Shown here piece after piece: positions 43,106 through 52,837 of a DNA stretch of 64,000 nt. A model generated the notes under the pieces. The model saw only the letters and a list, made by a program, of their open reading frames with translations. It searched no databases and was not told the DNA's origin. The translations under genes were made by a program, and so were the position numbers. The DNA comes from Clostridia bacterium (lineage in GTDB: Bacteria; Bacillota; Clostridia; Oscillospirales; Acutalibacteraceae): contig JAGBSO010000020.1 in NCBI GenBank assembly GCA_017631795.1, positions 23,282 to 87,281 on the forward strand. Reading direction: 5' to 3'. The stretch's first letter is position 1. Each line of letters begins with the position of its first letter.

Positions 43106-45802
43106 TTAACCTAATTTTTCAATACTTGATTTGAGAAGTGCAATCTTTTCCTGAAGTTTTGCACCGTCTTCCTTCTGCTGTGCAATAACAGCTTCGGGAG
43201 CTTTTGCAAGGAAACCGGGATTGTTGAGTTTATTCTCAATGAAACCGAGTTTCTTTTCTGCTTCTGCAAGTTCTTTTCCAAGTCTCTTCTTTTCTGCTTC
43301 AAAATCAACAAGCTGTGCAAGAGGAAGATAGATTGTTGCGTCTGCTGTAACAACACTTACACTGCCTTCGATATCAAAGCTGTCAGCAACCTGAACATCA
43401 GATGCAGATGCAAGTCTCTTGAAGAATTCAACACCTGTTGTGAATGTTTCTTTATATGATGTTGCAACATAAACTTCTGCCTTCTTTGAAGGTGCAACGT
43501 TCATTTCTGCACGGCGGTTACGAACTGCCTTGATAGCTGTCATGATGCGTTCCATTTCTGTTTCTTCTTCAGCAAAAACAAGAGCATCACTGAACTTGGG
43601 CCATTCTGAAACCATGATTGACTCGCCTGCATGAGGAAGTGTCTGCCAGATTTCTTCTGTAATGAAAGGCATGAAGGGGTGAAGGAGTTTGAGGGTGTTT
43701 GACATAACATAAACAAGAACACCCTTACATGTTGCTTTCTTTTCTGCGTCTTCTGAATTAAGACGGATTTTACAAAGCTCAATATACCAGTCACAGAGAA
43801 CGTCCCAGATAAAGTCATAGAGTTTCTGAACTGCAAGACCGAGTTCAAACTTATCAAGAGAAGCAGTAACTTCCTTTGCAAGAGTGTTGAACTGACTGAG
43901 AATCCATTTATCTTCAATTGCAAGATTTTCGGGAACATACGGTGCAGGTTCATTTTCATCAAGATTCATAAGAACAAATCTTGCCGCATTCCAGAGTTTA
44001 TTTGCAAAGTTACGGCTTGCTTCAACCTTTTCATCAGAGAAACGCATGTCGTTTCCGGGGCTGTTACCTGTTGCAAGAGTGAATCTGAGAGCATCAGCAC
44101 CGTACTGATCGATAATTTCAAGGGGATCAATACCGTTACCGAGTGACTTTGACATCTTTCTGCCCTGAGCATCACGGACAAGACCGTGAATAAGAACTGT
44201 ATCAAAGGGAACCTGTCCTGTATATTCAAGAGCTGAGAAAATCATTCTTGATACCCAGAAACCGATGATATCGTAACCTGTAACGAGTGTATTTGTGGGA
44301 TAATAATGTTTGAGATCTGCTGTTTCTTCAGGCCAGCCGAGAGTTGAGAATGGCCAGAGGGCAGATGAGAACCATGTATCAAGAGTATCGGGATCCTGAT
44401 TGAGATTCTTGCTTCCGCAGTGAGGACATGCATCAATTTCTGTCTTTGAAACAGTCATCTTTCCGCAATCTTCACAGTACCAAGCAGGAATTCTGTGACC
44501 CCACCAGAGCTGACGTGAAATACACCAGTCACGTGTACCGTTCATCCAATTGAGATAGTTCTTTGTAAATCTTTCGGGGATGAATTTTGTTTCGCCCTTT
44601 TCAACTGCTTCAATAGCAGGTTTTGCAAGGGGTACCATACGTACAAACCACTGTTTTGAAACCATGGGTTCGATTGTATTGTGACAACGGTAGCAAGTGC
44701 CTACTTCGTGCTTACGGGGTTCAACTTCTTTAAGATATCCGCCTGCTTCAAGGTCTGCAAGAATTGCTTTTCTTGCTTCCTTTGTAGTCATGCCGGCATA
44801 CTTGCCGCAGTCAAGAACTTCAGGTTCATTTTCTGTTGCTCTGCCGCTTGCGATAAGTTCATCAGCAATTCTCTTATCCTCAGCACCTGTAAGATGGCCG
44901 TCATAAGTAAATGTGCGGACAATGGGAAGATTGTTTCTCTGACCGACTTCAAAGTCATTGGGGTCATGAGCAGGAGTGATTTTAACAACACCTGTACCCT
45001 TTGTCATATCTGCGTGTTCATCACATACAATGGGGATTTCCTTGTTAAGAAGAGGAAGAATTACATGGCAACCATGAAGGTGCTTGTATCTTTCATCTTC
45101 AGCATTGATAGCAACAGCTGTATCACCGAGCATTGTTTCGGGACGTGTTGTTGCGAGTTCAAGCTTTTCGCCTGTTTCCTTTACGGTGTAAAGAAGATGC
45201 CAGAAATTGCCGTCTTTTTCTTCGTATTCAACTTCTGCATCTGAAATAGATGTATTACAGAAAGGACACCAGTTAACCATACGGTTGCCTCTGTAAATAA
45301 GGTCTTTTTCATAAAGGCGAACAAAAACTTCATTGACAGCTTTGTTACAACCTTCGTCAAGGGTGAATCTCTCTCTTTCCCAGTCACATGAAGAACCGAG
45401 TTTTTTGAGCTGTTCAACAATTCTGCCGCCGTACTGTTTTTTCCAGTCCCATGCTCTTTCAAGGAATTTTTCTCTGCCGAGATCTTCCTTTGAAAGACCT
45501 TCTTTTTTCATTGCTTCAACGATTTTAGCTTCTGTTGCGATTGATGCATGGTCTGTACCGGGAAGCCAGAGTGTGTCAAAGCCCTGCATTCTTCTGAAAC
45601 GGATAAGAATATCCTGAAGAGTGTTGTCAAGTGCGTGCCCCATGTGAAGCTGACCGGTGATATTGGGTGGGGGAATAACTATTGTGTATGTCTGTTTGCT
45701 TTCATCACGCTCAGCGTGAAAATATCTGCCGTCGATCCATGATTTATATATTCTGTCTTCGACATTTTTAGGATTATACTGTTTTTCAAGCTCCTTGCTC
45801 AT
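43106..45802 (-). CDS. valS: Valyl-tRNA synthetase
   Basis: This 898-residue class I synthetase has PPPNITGQLHMGHAL (HIGH-type), an editing domain, DTWFSSALWPFSTLG, KMSKSLGN, an anticodon-binding domain, and the C-terminal coiled-coil (about 830-898) typical of ValRS. AAGGAGG precedes the ATG. A complete T-box leader lies upstream. Confidence 0.99.
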   Translation of the reverse strand: MSKELEKQYNPKNVEDRIYKSWIDGRYFHAERDESKQTYTIVIPPPNITGQLHMGHALDNTLQDILIRFRRMQGFDTLWLPGTDHASIATEAKIVEAMKKEGLSKEDLGREKFLERAWDWKKQYGGRIVEQLKKLGSSCDWERERFTLDEGCNKAVNEVFVRLYEKDLIYRGNRMVNWCPFCNTSISDAEVEYEEKDGNFWHLLYTVKETGEKLELATTRPETMLGDTAVAINAEDERYKHLHGCHVILPLLNKEIPIVCDEHADMTKGTGVVKITPAHDPNDFEVGQRNNLPIVRTFTYDGHLTGAEDKRIADELIASGRATENEPEVLDCGKYAGMTTKEARKAILADLEAGGYLKEVEPRKHEVGTCYRCHNTIEPMVSKQWFVRMVPLAKPAIEAVEKGETKFIPERFTKNYLNWMNGTRDWCISRQLWWGHRIPAWYCEDCGKMTVSKTEIDACPHCGSKNLNQDPDTLDTWFSSALWPFSTLGWPEETADLKHYYPTNTLVTGYDIIGFWVSRMIFSALEYTGQVPFDTVLIHGLVRDAQGRKMSKSLGNGIDPLEIIDQYGADALRFTLATGNSPGNDMRFSDEKVEASRNFANKLWNAARFVLMNLDENEPAPYVPENLAIEDKWILSQFNTLAKEVTASLDKFELGLAVQKLYDFIWDVLCDWYIELCKIRLNSEDAEKKATCKGVLVYVMSNTLKLLHPFMPFITEEIWQTLPHAGESIMVSEWPKFSDALVFAEEETEMERIMTAIKAVRNRRAEMNVAPSKKAEVYVATSYKETFTTGVEFFKRLASASDVQVADSFDIEGSVSVVTADATIYLPLAQLVDFEAEKKRLGKELAEAEKKLGFIENKLNNPGFLAKAPEAVIAQQKEDGAKLQEKIALLKSSIEKLG

Positions 45803-45822
45803 TGAATTACCTCCTTAAATAT

Positions 45823-46066
45823 AAAAAAACTTCGTCCCGTAAAAAACAGGACGAAGCAAAAACTCCGTGGTACCACCTGAATTCAGTCTTGCGATTGCAC
45901 TCAAAATCTTTAACGCAGAAATACGGCGGATTCTACTTGAAACAAATTCTTTCTTTCCGCTTCTCACGGGCTACATTCATTCATTCTTTCTCAAAGGCTT
46001 GCACCAACCGCCTTCTCTCTGTGAGCAGAAATGAATTACTCCTCCCGATCATCGAACACATATTAA
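45823..46066 (-). promoter_or_regulatory. T-box riboswitch controlling valS
   Basis: The conserved T-box AGGTGGTACCACGG is at 45865-45878. The terminator CTTCGTCCTG/CgGGACGAAG (45830-45856) is followed by seven T. A candidate specifier codon GTA (Val) at 45972-45974 sits within AATGTAGCCC, late in the predicted stem I. Uncharged tRNA(Val) would stabilise the antiterminator and allow valS transcription. This accounts for the 305-bp non-coding gap 45803-46107. Confidence 0.92.
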
Positions 46067-46070
46067 AAAC

Positions 46071-46099
46071 ATTCTAACATAATAAAAATAATTTGTCAA
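46071..46099 (-). promoter_or_regulatory. Promoter of valS
   Basis: TTGACA (46094-46099), 17 bp, TAGAAT (46071-46076). Confidence 0.8.
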
Positions 46100-46107
46100 C
46101 AAATAAA

Positions 46108-48309
46108 TTACTGTTTCAGCATTGTTTTAAGCATTGAATATCTCTTATTCTGTTTATTATTCTCAATCATTTTGTCAAGTTTTTCACGGCTGCCTACAAT
46201 AATAATCATCTTTTTAGCTCTTGTTATTGCGGTGTAAAGCAGATTCCTGTAAAGAAGCATCGGCGGCACATCAGACACCGGCATAACTACGCAGTCATAC
46301 TCACTGCCCTGACTTTTATGCACGGTTACAGCATAGGCAAGTTCAAGCTCTGATGCAGACGGAATCGGATATACGACTTCCCTGTCTTCATCAAAAATAA
46401 TTCGCATACATTCATTTTTAACATTGATTTCCTGAATGATTCCTATATCACCGTTAAAAAGACCTGAACCTGATTCGCGGCCTCTTTCCCACGGGATATC
46501 ATAATTATTTTTGATCTGCATAACCTTGTCGCCCTCACGGAACAATCTGCCTGCGACTTTGAACTCAGCTTTGTTTTCGTCATAGGGATTCAGAAAATTC
46601 TGAAGCTGCCTGTTAAGATTTATCGTTCCGCAATCACCCTTCCTTGAAGGACACAGCACCTGAATATCTGCCGTAGGTGAAAACTTATATGCACGAGGCA
46701 GTCTTTCACAGCAAAGTTCTGACACGGTTTTAGCAGTTACAACCGGATTTTCTCTGAGCATAAAGAAAAAGTCGTTATCCTTTGCATCAAGCACAGGCTG
46801 TCTGCCTTCGATTACATCATGAGCATTTGTAACAATAAGACTTTCCTTTGATTGTCTGAAAATCTCTGTAAGTCTTACAACAGGAACCCTTTCGGATGCA
46901 ATTATATCACCGAGAACATTACCTGCATCAACAGCAGGAAGCTGGTCAGGGTCACCGACAAGAATAACACGGCAACCGAATCTGACGGCATCAAGGAAAT
47001 GCGAAAACAGAAAAACATCAACCATTGACACTTCATCAAGAATAATAACATCTGCTTCAAGAGGATTTACCTTATTACGCTTGAAATCAAGCTTTCTTCC
47101 GTCCGTCCATTCAACTTCAAGCAGTCTGTGAATGGTTTTTGCTTCATAGCCTGTAAGCTCACTCATTCGTTTTGCTGCTCTGCCTGTTGGTGCAGCAAGC
47201 ATGATTTCCATTTTCTTGCGTTCAAAGAAATTGATAATACCCTTGACAACTGTTGTTTTACCCGTACCCGGACCACCTGTCAACACAAGTATTCCGCCGT
47301 GTGCAGCAAGTTTTATTGCTTCTCGCTGACGGCTTTCATATTTTATGTTATTCTCTTTTTCAATTCTGTCAATTTCACTCTCTGCAGCATCTATATCACT
47401 TGCAGAAAATTTCAGAAACAGATTCAGTTTTTCTGCTATTGTATTTTCTGCATTATACACATCGGGCAGACTCAGGAATTCTTTATCTTTCATTTCAAAA
47501 GACATCAGCATTTTATTGACAAGCATTTCATCAACAGAATCTTCTGCTTCTTTTTCAGTCACACTGAGCAATTCACAACACAAAGGGACAACCTTTTTTC
47601 TCGGAATACATGTGTGTCCGTTAAAAAGATTGTATCTGAGGATGTGAGAAATACCGGCACGTAGTCTGTGTTTCGGTAACGGTGCAAATTCCAGCTCAGA
47701 TGCAATTTTTTCTGCCCTTTCAAATGAAATTATCTGTGATTCACCGCAAAGTATGTAAGGATTTTCTTCAATTATTTCAACAGCATTCACACCAAGCTCT
47801 TTAAAAATTCTTATACATTCCGACGGTGTCAGTCCGTATTTTTCAAGACCGAGAATAACAGTTCTCACTGCAAACTGCTTTTTGAATTCAGCAGAAATAA
47901 GTTTTGCTTTATCCTTTGAAATACCTTTGATAAAAGCTAATCTTTCAGGCTCATTTTCAATAACATTGAATGTATTATCACCGAATCTTTCAACAATATG
48001 CGTTGCTGTTTTTGGACCAATGCCTTTGATTGCACCTGATGAAAGATATTTAAGAAACTGTGCAGCTGTATCCGGAAGATAACGTTCGAAACGTTCAACC
48101 CTGAATTGTCTTCCGAAGCTCTGATGCATATCCCATGTTCCGGTAAGAACAACTTTTTCACCTGCTGTAATTTCAGGCAGCGTTCCGACAGCAGTAATAA
48201 GCTCACCGCCGCTTGAAACATCAAGCACAGTGAACGAATTTTCGGAATTATAGAATACAACATCTTCCACAATTCCCGTTATTTGTTGATACTCTGAATA
48301 ATCCTGCAT
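46108..48309 (-). CDS. recD2: RecD2-type ATP-dependent DNA helicase
   Basis: This 733-residue 5'-3' SF1B helicase has an N-terminal OB-like domain, tandem HhH region (SGAIKGIGPKTATHIVERFG), Walker A LTGGPGTGKTTVVKG, Walker B VIILDEVSMVD, VGDPDQLPAV and AYAVTVHKSQGSEYD near the C-terminus with TAITRAKK. It lacks RecBC partners in this window, as is usual for RecD2, and likely acts in repair and replication. GGAG 5 nt upstream supports the ATG. It is divergent from ldh. Confidence 0.96.
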   Translation of the reverse strand: MQDYSEYQQITGIVEDVVFYNSENSFTVLDVSSGGELITAVGTLPEITAGEKVVLTGTWDMHQSFGRQFRVERFERYLPDTAAQFLKYLSSGAIKGIGPKTATHIVERFGDNTFNVIENEPERLAFIKGISKDKAKLISAEFKKQFAVRTVILGLEKYGLTPSECIRIFKELGVNAVEIIEENPYILCGESQIISFERAEKIASELEFAPLPKHRLRAGISHILRYNLFNGHTCIPRKKVVPLCCELLSVTEKEAEDSVDEMLVNKMLMSFEMKDKEFLSLPDVYNAENTIAEKLNLFLKFSASDIDAAESEIDRIEKENNIKYESRQREAIKLAAHGGILVLTGGPGTGKTTVVKGIINFFERKKMEIMLAAPTGRAAKRMSELTGYEAKTIHRLLEVEWTDGRKLDFKRNKVNPLEADVIILDEVSMVDVFLFSHFLDAVRFGCRVILVGDPDQLPAVDAGNVLGDIIASERVPVVRLTEIFRQSKESLIVTNAHDVIEGRQPVLDAKDNDFFFMLRENPVVTAKTVSELCCERLPRAYKFSPTADIQVLCPSRKGDCGTINLNRQLQNFLNPYDENKAEFKVAGRLFREGDKVMQIKNNYDIPWERGRESGSGLFNGDIGIIQEINVKNECMRIIFDEDREVVYPIPSASELELAYAVTVHKSQGSEYDCVVMPVSDVPPMLLYRNLLYTAITRAKKMIIIVGSREKLDKMIENNKQNKRYSMLKTMLKQ

Positions 48310-48349
48310 AATTACTCCGTTTAAAGATATACTAACATCGGTGATTTAT

Positions 48350-49279
48350 ATGTATGATAATAAAAAAGTGGTTATAATCGGCACAGGTTTTGTCGGAATG
48401 AGCTGTGCATATTCGCTTCTGAATCAGAATGCCTGCGATGAACTTGTGCTGATAGATATAAATTCTGAAAAAGCCAGAGGTGAAGCGATGGATCTGAATC
48501 ATTCTCTTGCCTTCTCTCCTGCCGAGATGAAAATTTACAGCGGGAAATATTCCGACTGCAGAGATGCAGATATAATAGTTATTGCAGCAGGTGTGAATCA
48601 GAAAGAGGGAGAAACAAGAATAGATCTCCTTAAAAGAAACAAAAATGTGTTCCAATCTATTATTCAACCTGTAATTGATTCGGGTTTTGAAGGAATTTTT
48701 CTGATTGCTACAAATCCTGTTGATATCATGTCTTATATAACGAAAGATCTTTCAGGTTTTGACAAATCAAAAGTCATCGGAACCGGCACAAGTCTTGACA
48801 CAGCAAGGCTCCGCTATCTGTTGGGACATTTTCTTGATATATCACCTAAGAACATTCACGCATATGTGTTGGGTGAACACGGTGACAGTGAAATGATTAC
48901 ATGGTCACAGGCAACGGCAGGAACAAAGCCGATTTTATCAATCTGCAAAGACTCACTTGCGCTCGAGAAAATTGCAAATGATGTAAAATATGCCGCAAAT
49001 GAAATCATAAAAGCAAAAAACGCCACATACTATGGAATCGGTATGGCGCTTGTGCGGATAATTAAAGCTATTTTAAATAATGAAAACAGTATAATAACAG
49101 TTTCTGCTTATCTTGACGGTGAATTCGGATTCCGTGGCATTTATGCAGGTGTTCCGTCAGTAATAAACAGAGACGGTGTCCGTGAAATAGTTGAAATAAA
49201 ATTTGCAGATAATGAATTTTGCAAATTTACAGAAAGCTGCAATTTTCTGAAATCAACAATTGACAAAATCAAAAATTAA
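48350..49279 (+). CDS. ldh: L-lactate dehydrogenase
   Basis: This 309-residue enzyme has the NAD loop IIGTGFVGMSCAYSLL, the specificity loop GVNQKEGETR (Gln indicates lactate rather than malate), TNPVDIMSY, and catalytic LGEHGDSE with His. It reduces pyruvate to lactate to regenerate NAD+. The start at 48350 follows CGGTG; the GTG nine bases earlier overlaps that site. The stop overlaps the convergent MreB-like gene stop within TTAA. Confidence 0.95.
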   Translation: MYDNKKVVIIGTGFVGMSCAYSLLNQNACDELVLIDINSEKARGEAMDLNHSLAFSPAEMKIYSGKYSDCRDADIIVIAAGVNQKEGETRIDLLKRNKNVFQSIIQPVIDSGFEGIFLIATNPVDIMSYITKDLSGFDKSKVIGTGTSLDTARLRYLLGHFLDISPKNIHAYVLGEHGDSEMITWSQATAGTKPILSICKDSLALEKIANDVKYAANEIIKAKNATYYGIGMALVRIIKAILNNENSIITVSAYLDGEFGFRGIYAGVPSVINRDGVREIVEIKFADNEFCKFTESCNFLKSTIDKIKN

Positions 49280-50295
49280 AATTCATCACGGTATCTGAAT
49301 TCATATCCGTTCTTTTTAAGTTTTCTGATATTGTGAAGAGATTTTCCGAGACCTTTGGCAACACAAAGCCATGGGTCTTTTGCAATTCTTACAGGCACAC
49401 CTGTTGCGCTTTCAAGAAAAGTATCTATGCCGTAAAGAAGTGATCCTTTTCCTGAGAGAACAATTCCGCTTTCAAAAATATCAGCAGAAAGTTCGGGAGA
49501 TATTGATGAAAAAACTTCTTTTACACCGGACAGAATAAGCTCAACATGCTCTTTTATCGCCCAGTATACTTCAGTTGAAGTTATTTCAAAGTTTATAGGT
49601 GTTCCTGTCACGGCATTCCTGCCTTTTGAAATAAGGGCAATTTCTTCATTGCGGATTACAGCTCCGCCGATAGTTCTTTTTATATTTTCAGCAGTCAGAT
49701 ACCCTACTTCAATATCTCTTTCTCTGCGGAGATACCTTATAATATCCTGAGTAAATGCTTCTGATGCAAATCTTATGGTCTTTGAAACAGCGATATTTCC
49801 CATTGTGACAACGGCAATATCAACAGTACCGCCGCCGATATCAACAATCATAGTTCCATATGGTTTTGCAAAAGCAACATCGGCACCCATTGCAGCAGCA
49901 TATGAATGTTCCATAATGCAGACTTTTCCAGCACCCGACATTTCAAGAACGTCGAGAATTGCCTTTCTTTCAAGGCTTGTTATATCAGACGGTACACTTG
50001 CAATAATATTAGGTTTCAGAACAGTAAGACGACATACTTTATCCACAAAATCACTGAGCATTGCTACTGTTTTGCTTAAATCTGAAACTACACCGTCACT
50101 GAACGGATGAATTATCTCAATTGAACCGGGCGTTCTGCCTGTCATTGCAAATGCTGATTCACCAAGAGCGAGAATTTTACCGTTGTGAGCATCACACGCA
50201 ATAACACTGGGTCTTGAAAACACAATACCCTTACCTTCAACATATGCGGTCATATTTGATGTACCGATATCAATACCTATACAAAGTCCGGTCAA
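49276..50295 (-). CDS. mreB: MreB/Mbl-family rod-shape actin homologue
   Basis: The protein is 339 residues. The actin-fold ATPase motifs are IGIDIGTSNMTAYVEG, the HPFSDGVVSDLS loop, IVDIGGGTVDIAVV and VLSGKGSLL. It directs cell wall synthesis along the cell side. It stands alone, without mreC or mreD, like Mbl or MreBH copies, so the exact paralogue is unknown. The start codon is TTG after GGGGGTGAG. The C-terminus has a basic extension (NIRKLKKNGYEFRYRDEF). Confidence 0.9.
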   Translation of the reverse strand: MTGLCIGIDIGTSNMTAYVEGKGIVFSRPSVIACDAHNGKILALGESAFAMTGRTPGSIEIIHPFSDGVVSDLSKTVAMLSDFVDKVCRLTVLKPNIIASVPSDITSLERKAILDVLEMSGAGKVCIMEHSYAAAMGADVAFAKPYGTMIVDIGGGTVDIAVVTMGNIAVSKTIRFASEAFTQDIIRYLRRERDIEVGYLTAENIKRTIGGAVIRNEEIALISKGRNAVTGTPINFEITSTEVYWAIKEHVELILSGVKEVFSSISPELSADIFESGIVLSGKGSLLYGIDTFLESATGVPVRIAKDPWLCVAKGLGKSLHNIRKLKKNGYEFRYRDEF

Positions 50296-50327
50296 AATCT
50301 CACCCCCTGTTTTTTCTCTGTCTTATT

Positions 50328-50356
50328 ATTATACTTTTATTTAATACCATAGTCAA
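50328..50356 (-). promoter_or_regulatory. Promoter of the MreB-like gene
   Basis: TTGACT (50351-50356), 17 bp, TATAAT (50328-50333). Confidence 0.75.
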
Positions 50357-50371
50357 GACAAAAAAATAAGA

Positions 50372-50391
50372 AGTCGGCTCAAAACCGACTC
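50372..50391 (-). terminator. Terminator after iorAB
   Basis: AGTCGG and CCGACT stem, then a T-rich tract on the minus strand, 11 bp after iorB and just before the mreB promoter. Confidence 0.75.
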
Positions 50392-50401
50392 CTCATAATA
50401 T

Positions 50402-50971
50402 TTATGAATTATAACCTAAATCAAATGCTTTAAGATTAAGCTCTTTGAATTTTGCAGGAACAGTTTCTTCAACAACCTTTTTCCATGCATCCTTTGAAAA
50501 TTCCATATGTTTTGCAACAACGCCCATAAGAACAACGTTTACTGCCTTTGATGAACCTGCTTCAACTGCAAGTGAAAGTGCATCAATTGCTGTAACATCA
50601 GCCTTTTCTTTAAGCTGTTCAATAACACCTGCAGGATATTCAGCAACACCTGTTACAACTGACATAGGGTCAATTTTCTGTGTATTGACAACGATCTTAC
50701 CGCCTTTTTTAAGGAAAGGAAGATATCTCGCTGCTTCAAGCTGTTCAAATGCGATGATAAGATCCGCTTCACCTTTTTCGATAATGGGAGAATGTACTTC
50801 TTCACCGTATCTTACATATGTTATAACGGAACCGCCTCTCTGGCTCATTCCGTGTACTTCAGAAACCTTTACATCATAACCTGCACTGATAACAGCATTA
50901 CCGAGAAGACGGCTTGCGAGAAGAGTTCCCTGTCCGCCGACACCGACGATCATTACACTGTATGTATTCAT
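50402..50971 (-). CDS. iorB: Indolepyruvate:ferredoxin oxidoreductase, beta subunit
   Basis: This 189-residue gamma-type domain of 2-oxoacid oxidoreductases has MIVGVGGQGTLLASRLL and EVHGMSQRGGSVITYVRYG. With IorA it oxidises arylpyruvates from aromatic amino acids to acyl-CoA and reduces ferredoxin. AAAGGAG precedes the ATG. It follows iorA by 17 bp. Confidence 0.95.
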   Translation of the reverse strand: MNTYSVMIVGVGGQGTLLASRLLGNAVISAGYDVKVSEVHGMSQRGGSVITYVRYGEEVHSPIIEKGEADLIIAFEQLEAARYLPFLKKGGKIVVNTQKIDPMSVVTGVAEYPAGVIEQLKEKADVTAIDALSLAVEAGSSKAVNVVLMGVVAKHMEFSKDAWKKVVEETVPAKFKELNLKAFDLGYNS

Positions 50972-50988
50972 TTCCGAAAACTCCTTTC

Positions 50989-52716
50989 TTAAGCCTCAAT
51001 AGCATCAAACTTACACATCTGTGTACATACGTTACAACCGACACACTGTGTAAAGTCAATTTCTGCCTTACCGTCCTTCATGCTGATTGCAGGACAGCCT
51101 ATCTTCATACACATCTTACAGCTCTTACATTTATCCTTATTAACCTTGAGAGGAGGATTATGCTTTACTGTCTTGAGAAGTGCACAAGGTCTTCTTGAAA
51201 TGATAAGTGAAGGCTCATCTGCTTCAAGTTCTTCATGAATAACATCTCTAGTTTCCTTGAGATTATAAGGATCAACAACTTTTACTCTCTTGATACCAAC
51301 AGCATGAGCAAGTGCAACAATATCAACCTGTGTTGCAGGGTCACCCTTGATTGTCTTACCTGTTGTGGGATTCTGCTGATGACCTGTCATGCCTGTGATT
51401 GAGTTATCAAGAACAATAACAGTTGATGCACTGTTGTTGTATGCGATGTCGATAAGACCAGTAACGCCAGAATGGATAAATGTTGAGTCACCGATAACAG
51501 CAACACTCTTCTTTGCGTTTTCGGGATTTACTTTGTTTCTGCCATGAAGTGCTGAAACAGAAGCTCCCATACAGATAACAGTATCGATTGAATCAAGGGG
51601 CTGAAGAGCACCGAGAGTGTAACAACCGATATCACCGCTGACTGTTACCTTTTCCTGCTTGAGTGCATAGAAAAGACCTCTGTGAGGACAGCCTGCACAA
51701 AGTACGGGAGGACGACGGGGAATGTCAAAATCAACAGCTTCTGACTCTCTTGTTTCGCCAAGGATTGCCTTTGCAACAAGAGCCTGTGAATATTCACCGA
51801 GAAGAGTGAAAACATCCTTGCCGTGAACCTTAAGTCCGAGTTTCTTACAATGATTTTCGATAACGGGGTCAAGCTCTTCTATAACATAGATTGTTTCACA
51901 TTCGTTTGCGAAATCAATAATCTTCTTTTCGGGAAGAGGATAAACGCAGCCGAGTTTCAGGTATGAAGCATTCTTACCGAGAGCTTCTTTTGCATAGTTA
52001 TAGCAGTTACCTGCTGTGATAACACCGATTTTTTTATCGTAATACTCGGTAGTATTGATATCATCTGTTTCACAGAATTCGATCTGCTTTGCAATTCTTT
52101 CTTCAACAACAACATGCTTGGGAATTGCATTTGCAGGCATCATTACGTACTTCTGAGGATTCTTCACATATTCCTTAACGGGAATATCTGCTCTGTCTGA
52201 TGTTTCTGCAAGGCTTCTTGAATGAGCAACTCTTGTTGTGAGTCTGAGAATAACAGGTGTGTCGAATTTTTCTGAAAGTTCAAATGCTTTCTTTGTGTAT
52301 TCAAGACATTCCTTTGAATCTGCAGGTTCAAGCATCATAACCTTTGAAGCCTGGGCATAATGTCTTGAATCCTGTTCATTCTGTGATGAATGCATACCGG
52401 GGTCATCAGCAACACCGATAACAAGCCCGCCGTTGACACCTGTGTATGCAACTGTAAAAAGAGGGTCAGCTGCAACGTTGAGACCAACGTGCTTCATACC
52501 GCAGAATGCTCTTGCACCTGCAATTGCAGCACCGACTGCAACTTCACATGCAACTTTTTCATTGGGGGCCCATTCTGAATACATTTCATCGTATGTAGCC
52601 GCATACTCCGTAATTTCTGTACTGGGTGTACCGGGATAACTTGAAACAACGTTACAGCCTGCTTCAAACAGACCTCTTGCAACGGCTTCGTTACCCAGCA
52701 AAAGCTTTTTAGCCAT
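50989..52716 (-). CDS. iorA: Indolepyruvate:ferredoxin oxidoreductase, alpha subunit
   Basis: The protein is 575 residues. It has the TPP-dependent fold (SSYPGTPSTEITEYAA, ADDPGMHSSQNEQDSR, CAGCPHRGLFYAL, GDIGCYTLGALQPLDSID, VIGDSTFIHSGVTGL) and two C-terminal 4Fe-4S clusters (CKSCKMCMKIGCP and CVGCNVCTQMCKF). It starts arylpyruvate oxidation in anaerobic amino-acid fermentation. The start has GGAGG and a promoter upstream. Confidence 0.97.
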   Translation of the reverse strand: MAKKLLLGNEAVARGLFEAGCNVVSSYPGTPSTEITEYAATYDEMYSEWAPNEKVACEVAVGAAIAGARAFCGMKHVGLNVAADPLFTVAYTGVNGGLVIGVADDPGMHSSQNEQDSRHYAQASKVMMLEPADSKECLEYTKKAFELSEKFDTPVILRLTTRVAHSRSLAETSDRADIPVKEYVKNPQKYVMMPANAIPKHVVVEERIAKQIEFCETDDINTTEYYDKKIGVITAGNCYNYAKEALGKNASYLKLGCVYPLPEKKIIDFANECETIYVIEELDPVIENHCKKLGLKVHGKDVFTLLGEYSQALVAKAILGETRESEAVDFDIPRRPPVLCAGCPHRGLFYALKQEKVTVSGDIGCYTLGALQPLDSIDTVICMGASVSALHGRNKVNPENAKKSVAVIGDSTFIHSGVTGLIDIAYNNSASTVIVLDNSITGMTGHQQNPTTGKTIKGDPATQVDIVALAHAVGIKRVKVVDPYNLKETRDVIHEELEADEPSLIISRRPCALLKTVKHNPPLKVNKDKCKSCKMCMKIGCPAISMKDGKAEIDFTQCVGCNVCTQMCKFDAIEA

Positions 52717-52751
52717 TATATAAACCTCCGTGGATTAAAATCTATTTTGTT

Positions 52752-52780
52752 AATATACCACATACGACAAAAAAATTCAA
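52752..52780 (-). promoter_or_regulatory. Promoter of iorAB
   Basis: TTGAAT (52775-52780), 17 bp, TATATT (52752-52757). Confidence 0.6.
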
Positions 52781-52796
52781 CAGTTAAAACAAAAAA

Positions 52797-52822
52797 ACGG
52801 CACTTTCCGAAGAAAATGCCGC
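52797..52822 (-). terminator. Terminator after the PurF-like gene
   Basis: CGGCA-TTTTC and GAAAG-TGCCG around a TTCG tetraloop, followed by seven T on the minus strand. Confidence 0.92.
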
Positions 52823-52837
52823 AAAAACATATTCAGT

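Noticed and set aside
44681..45244. A 187-codon plus-strand frame opposite valS
   Set aside because: The valS frame is intact and complete; the opposite frame is a product of its codon bias.
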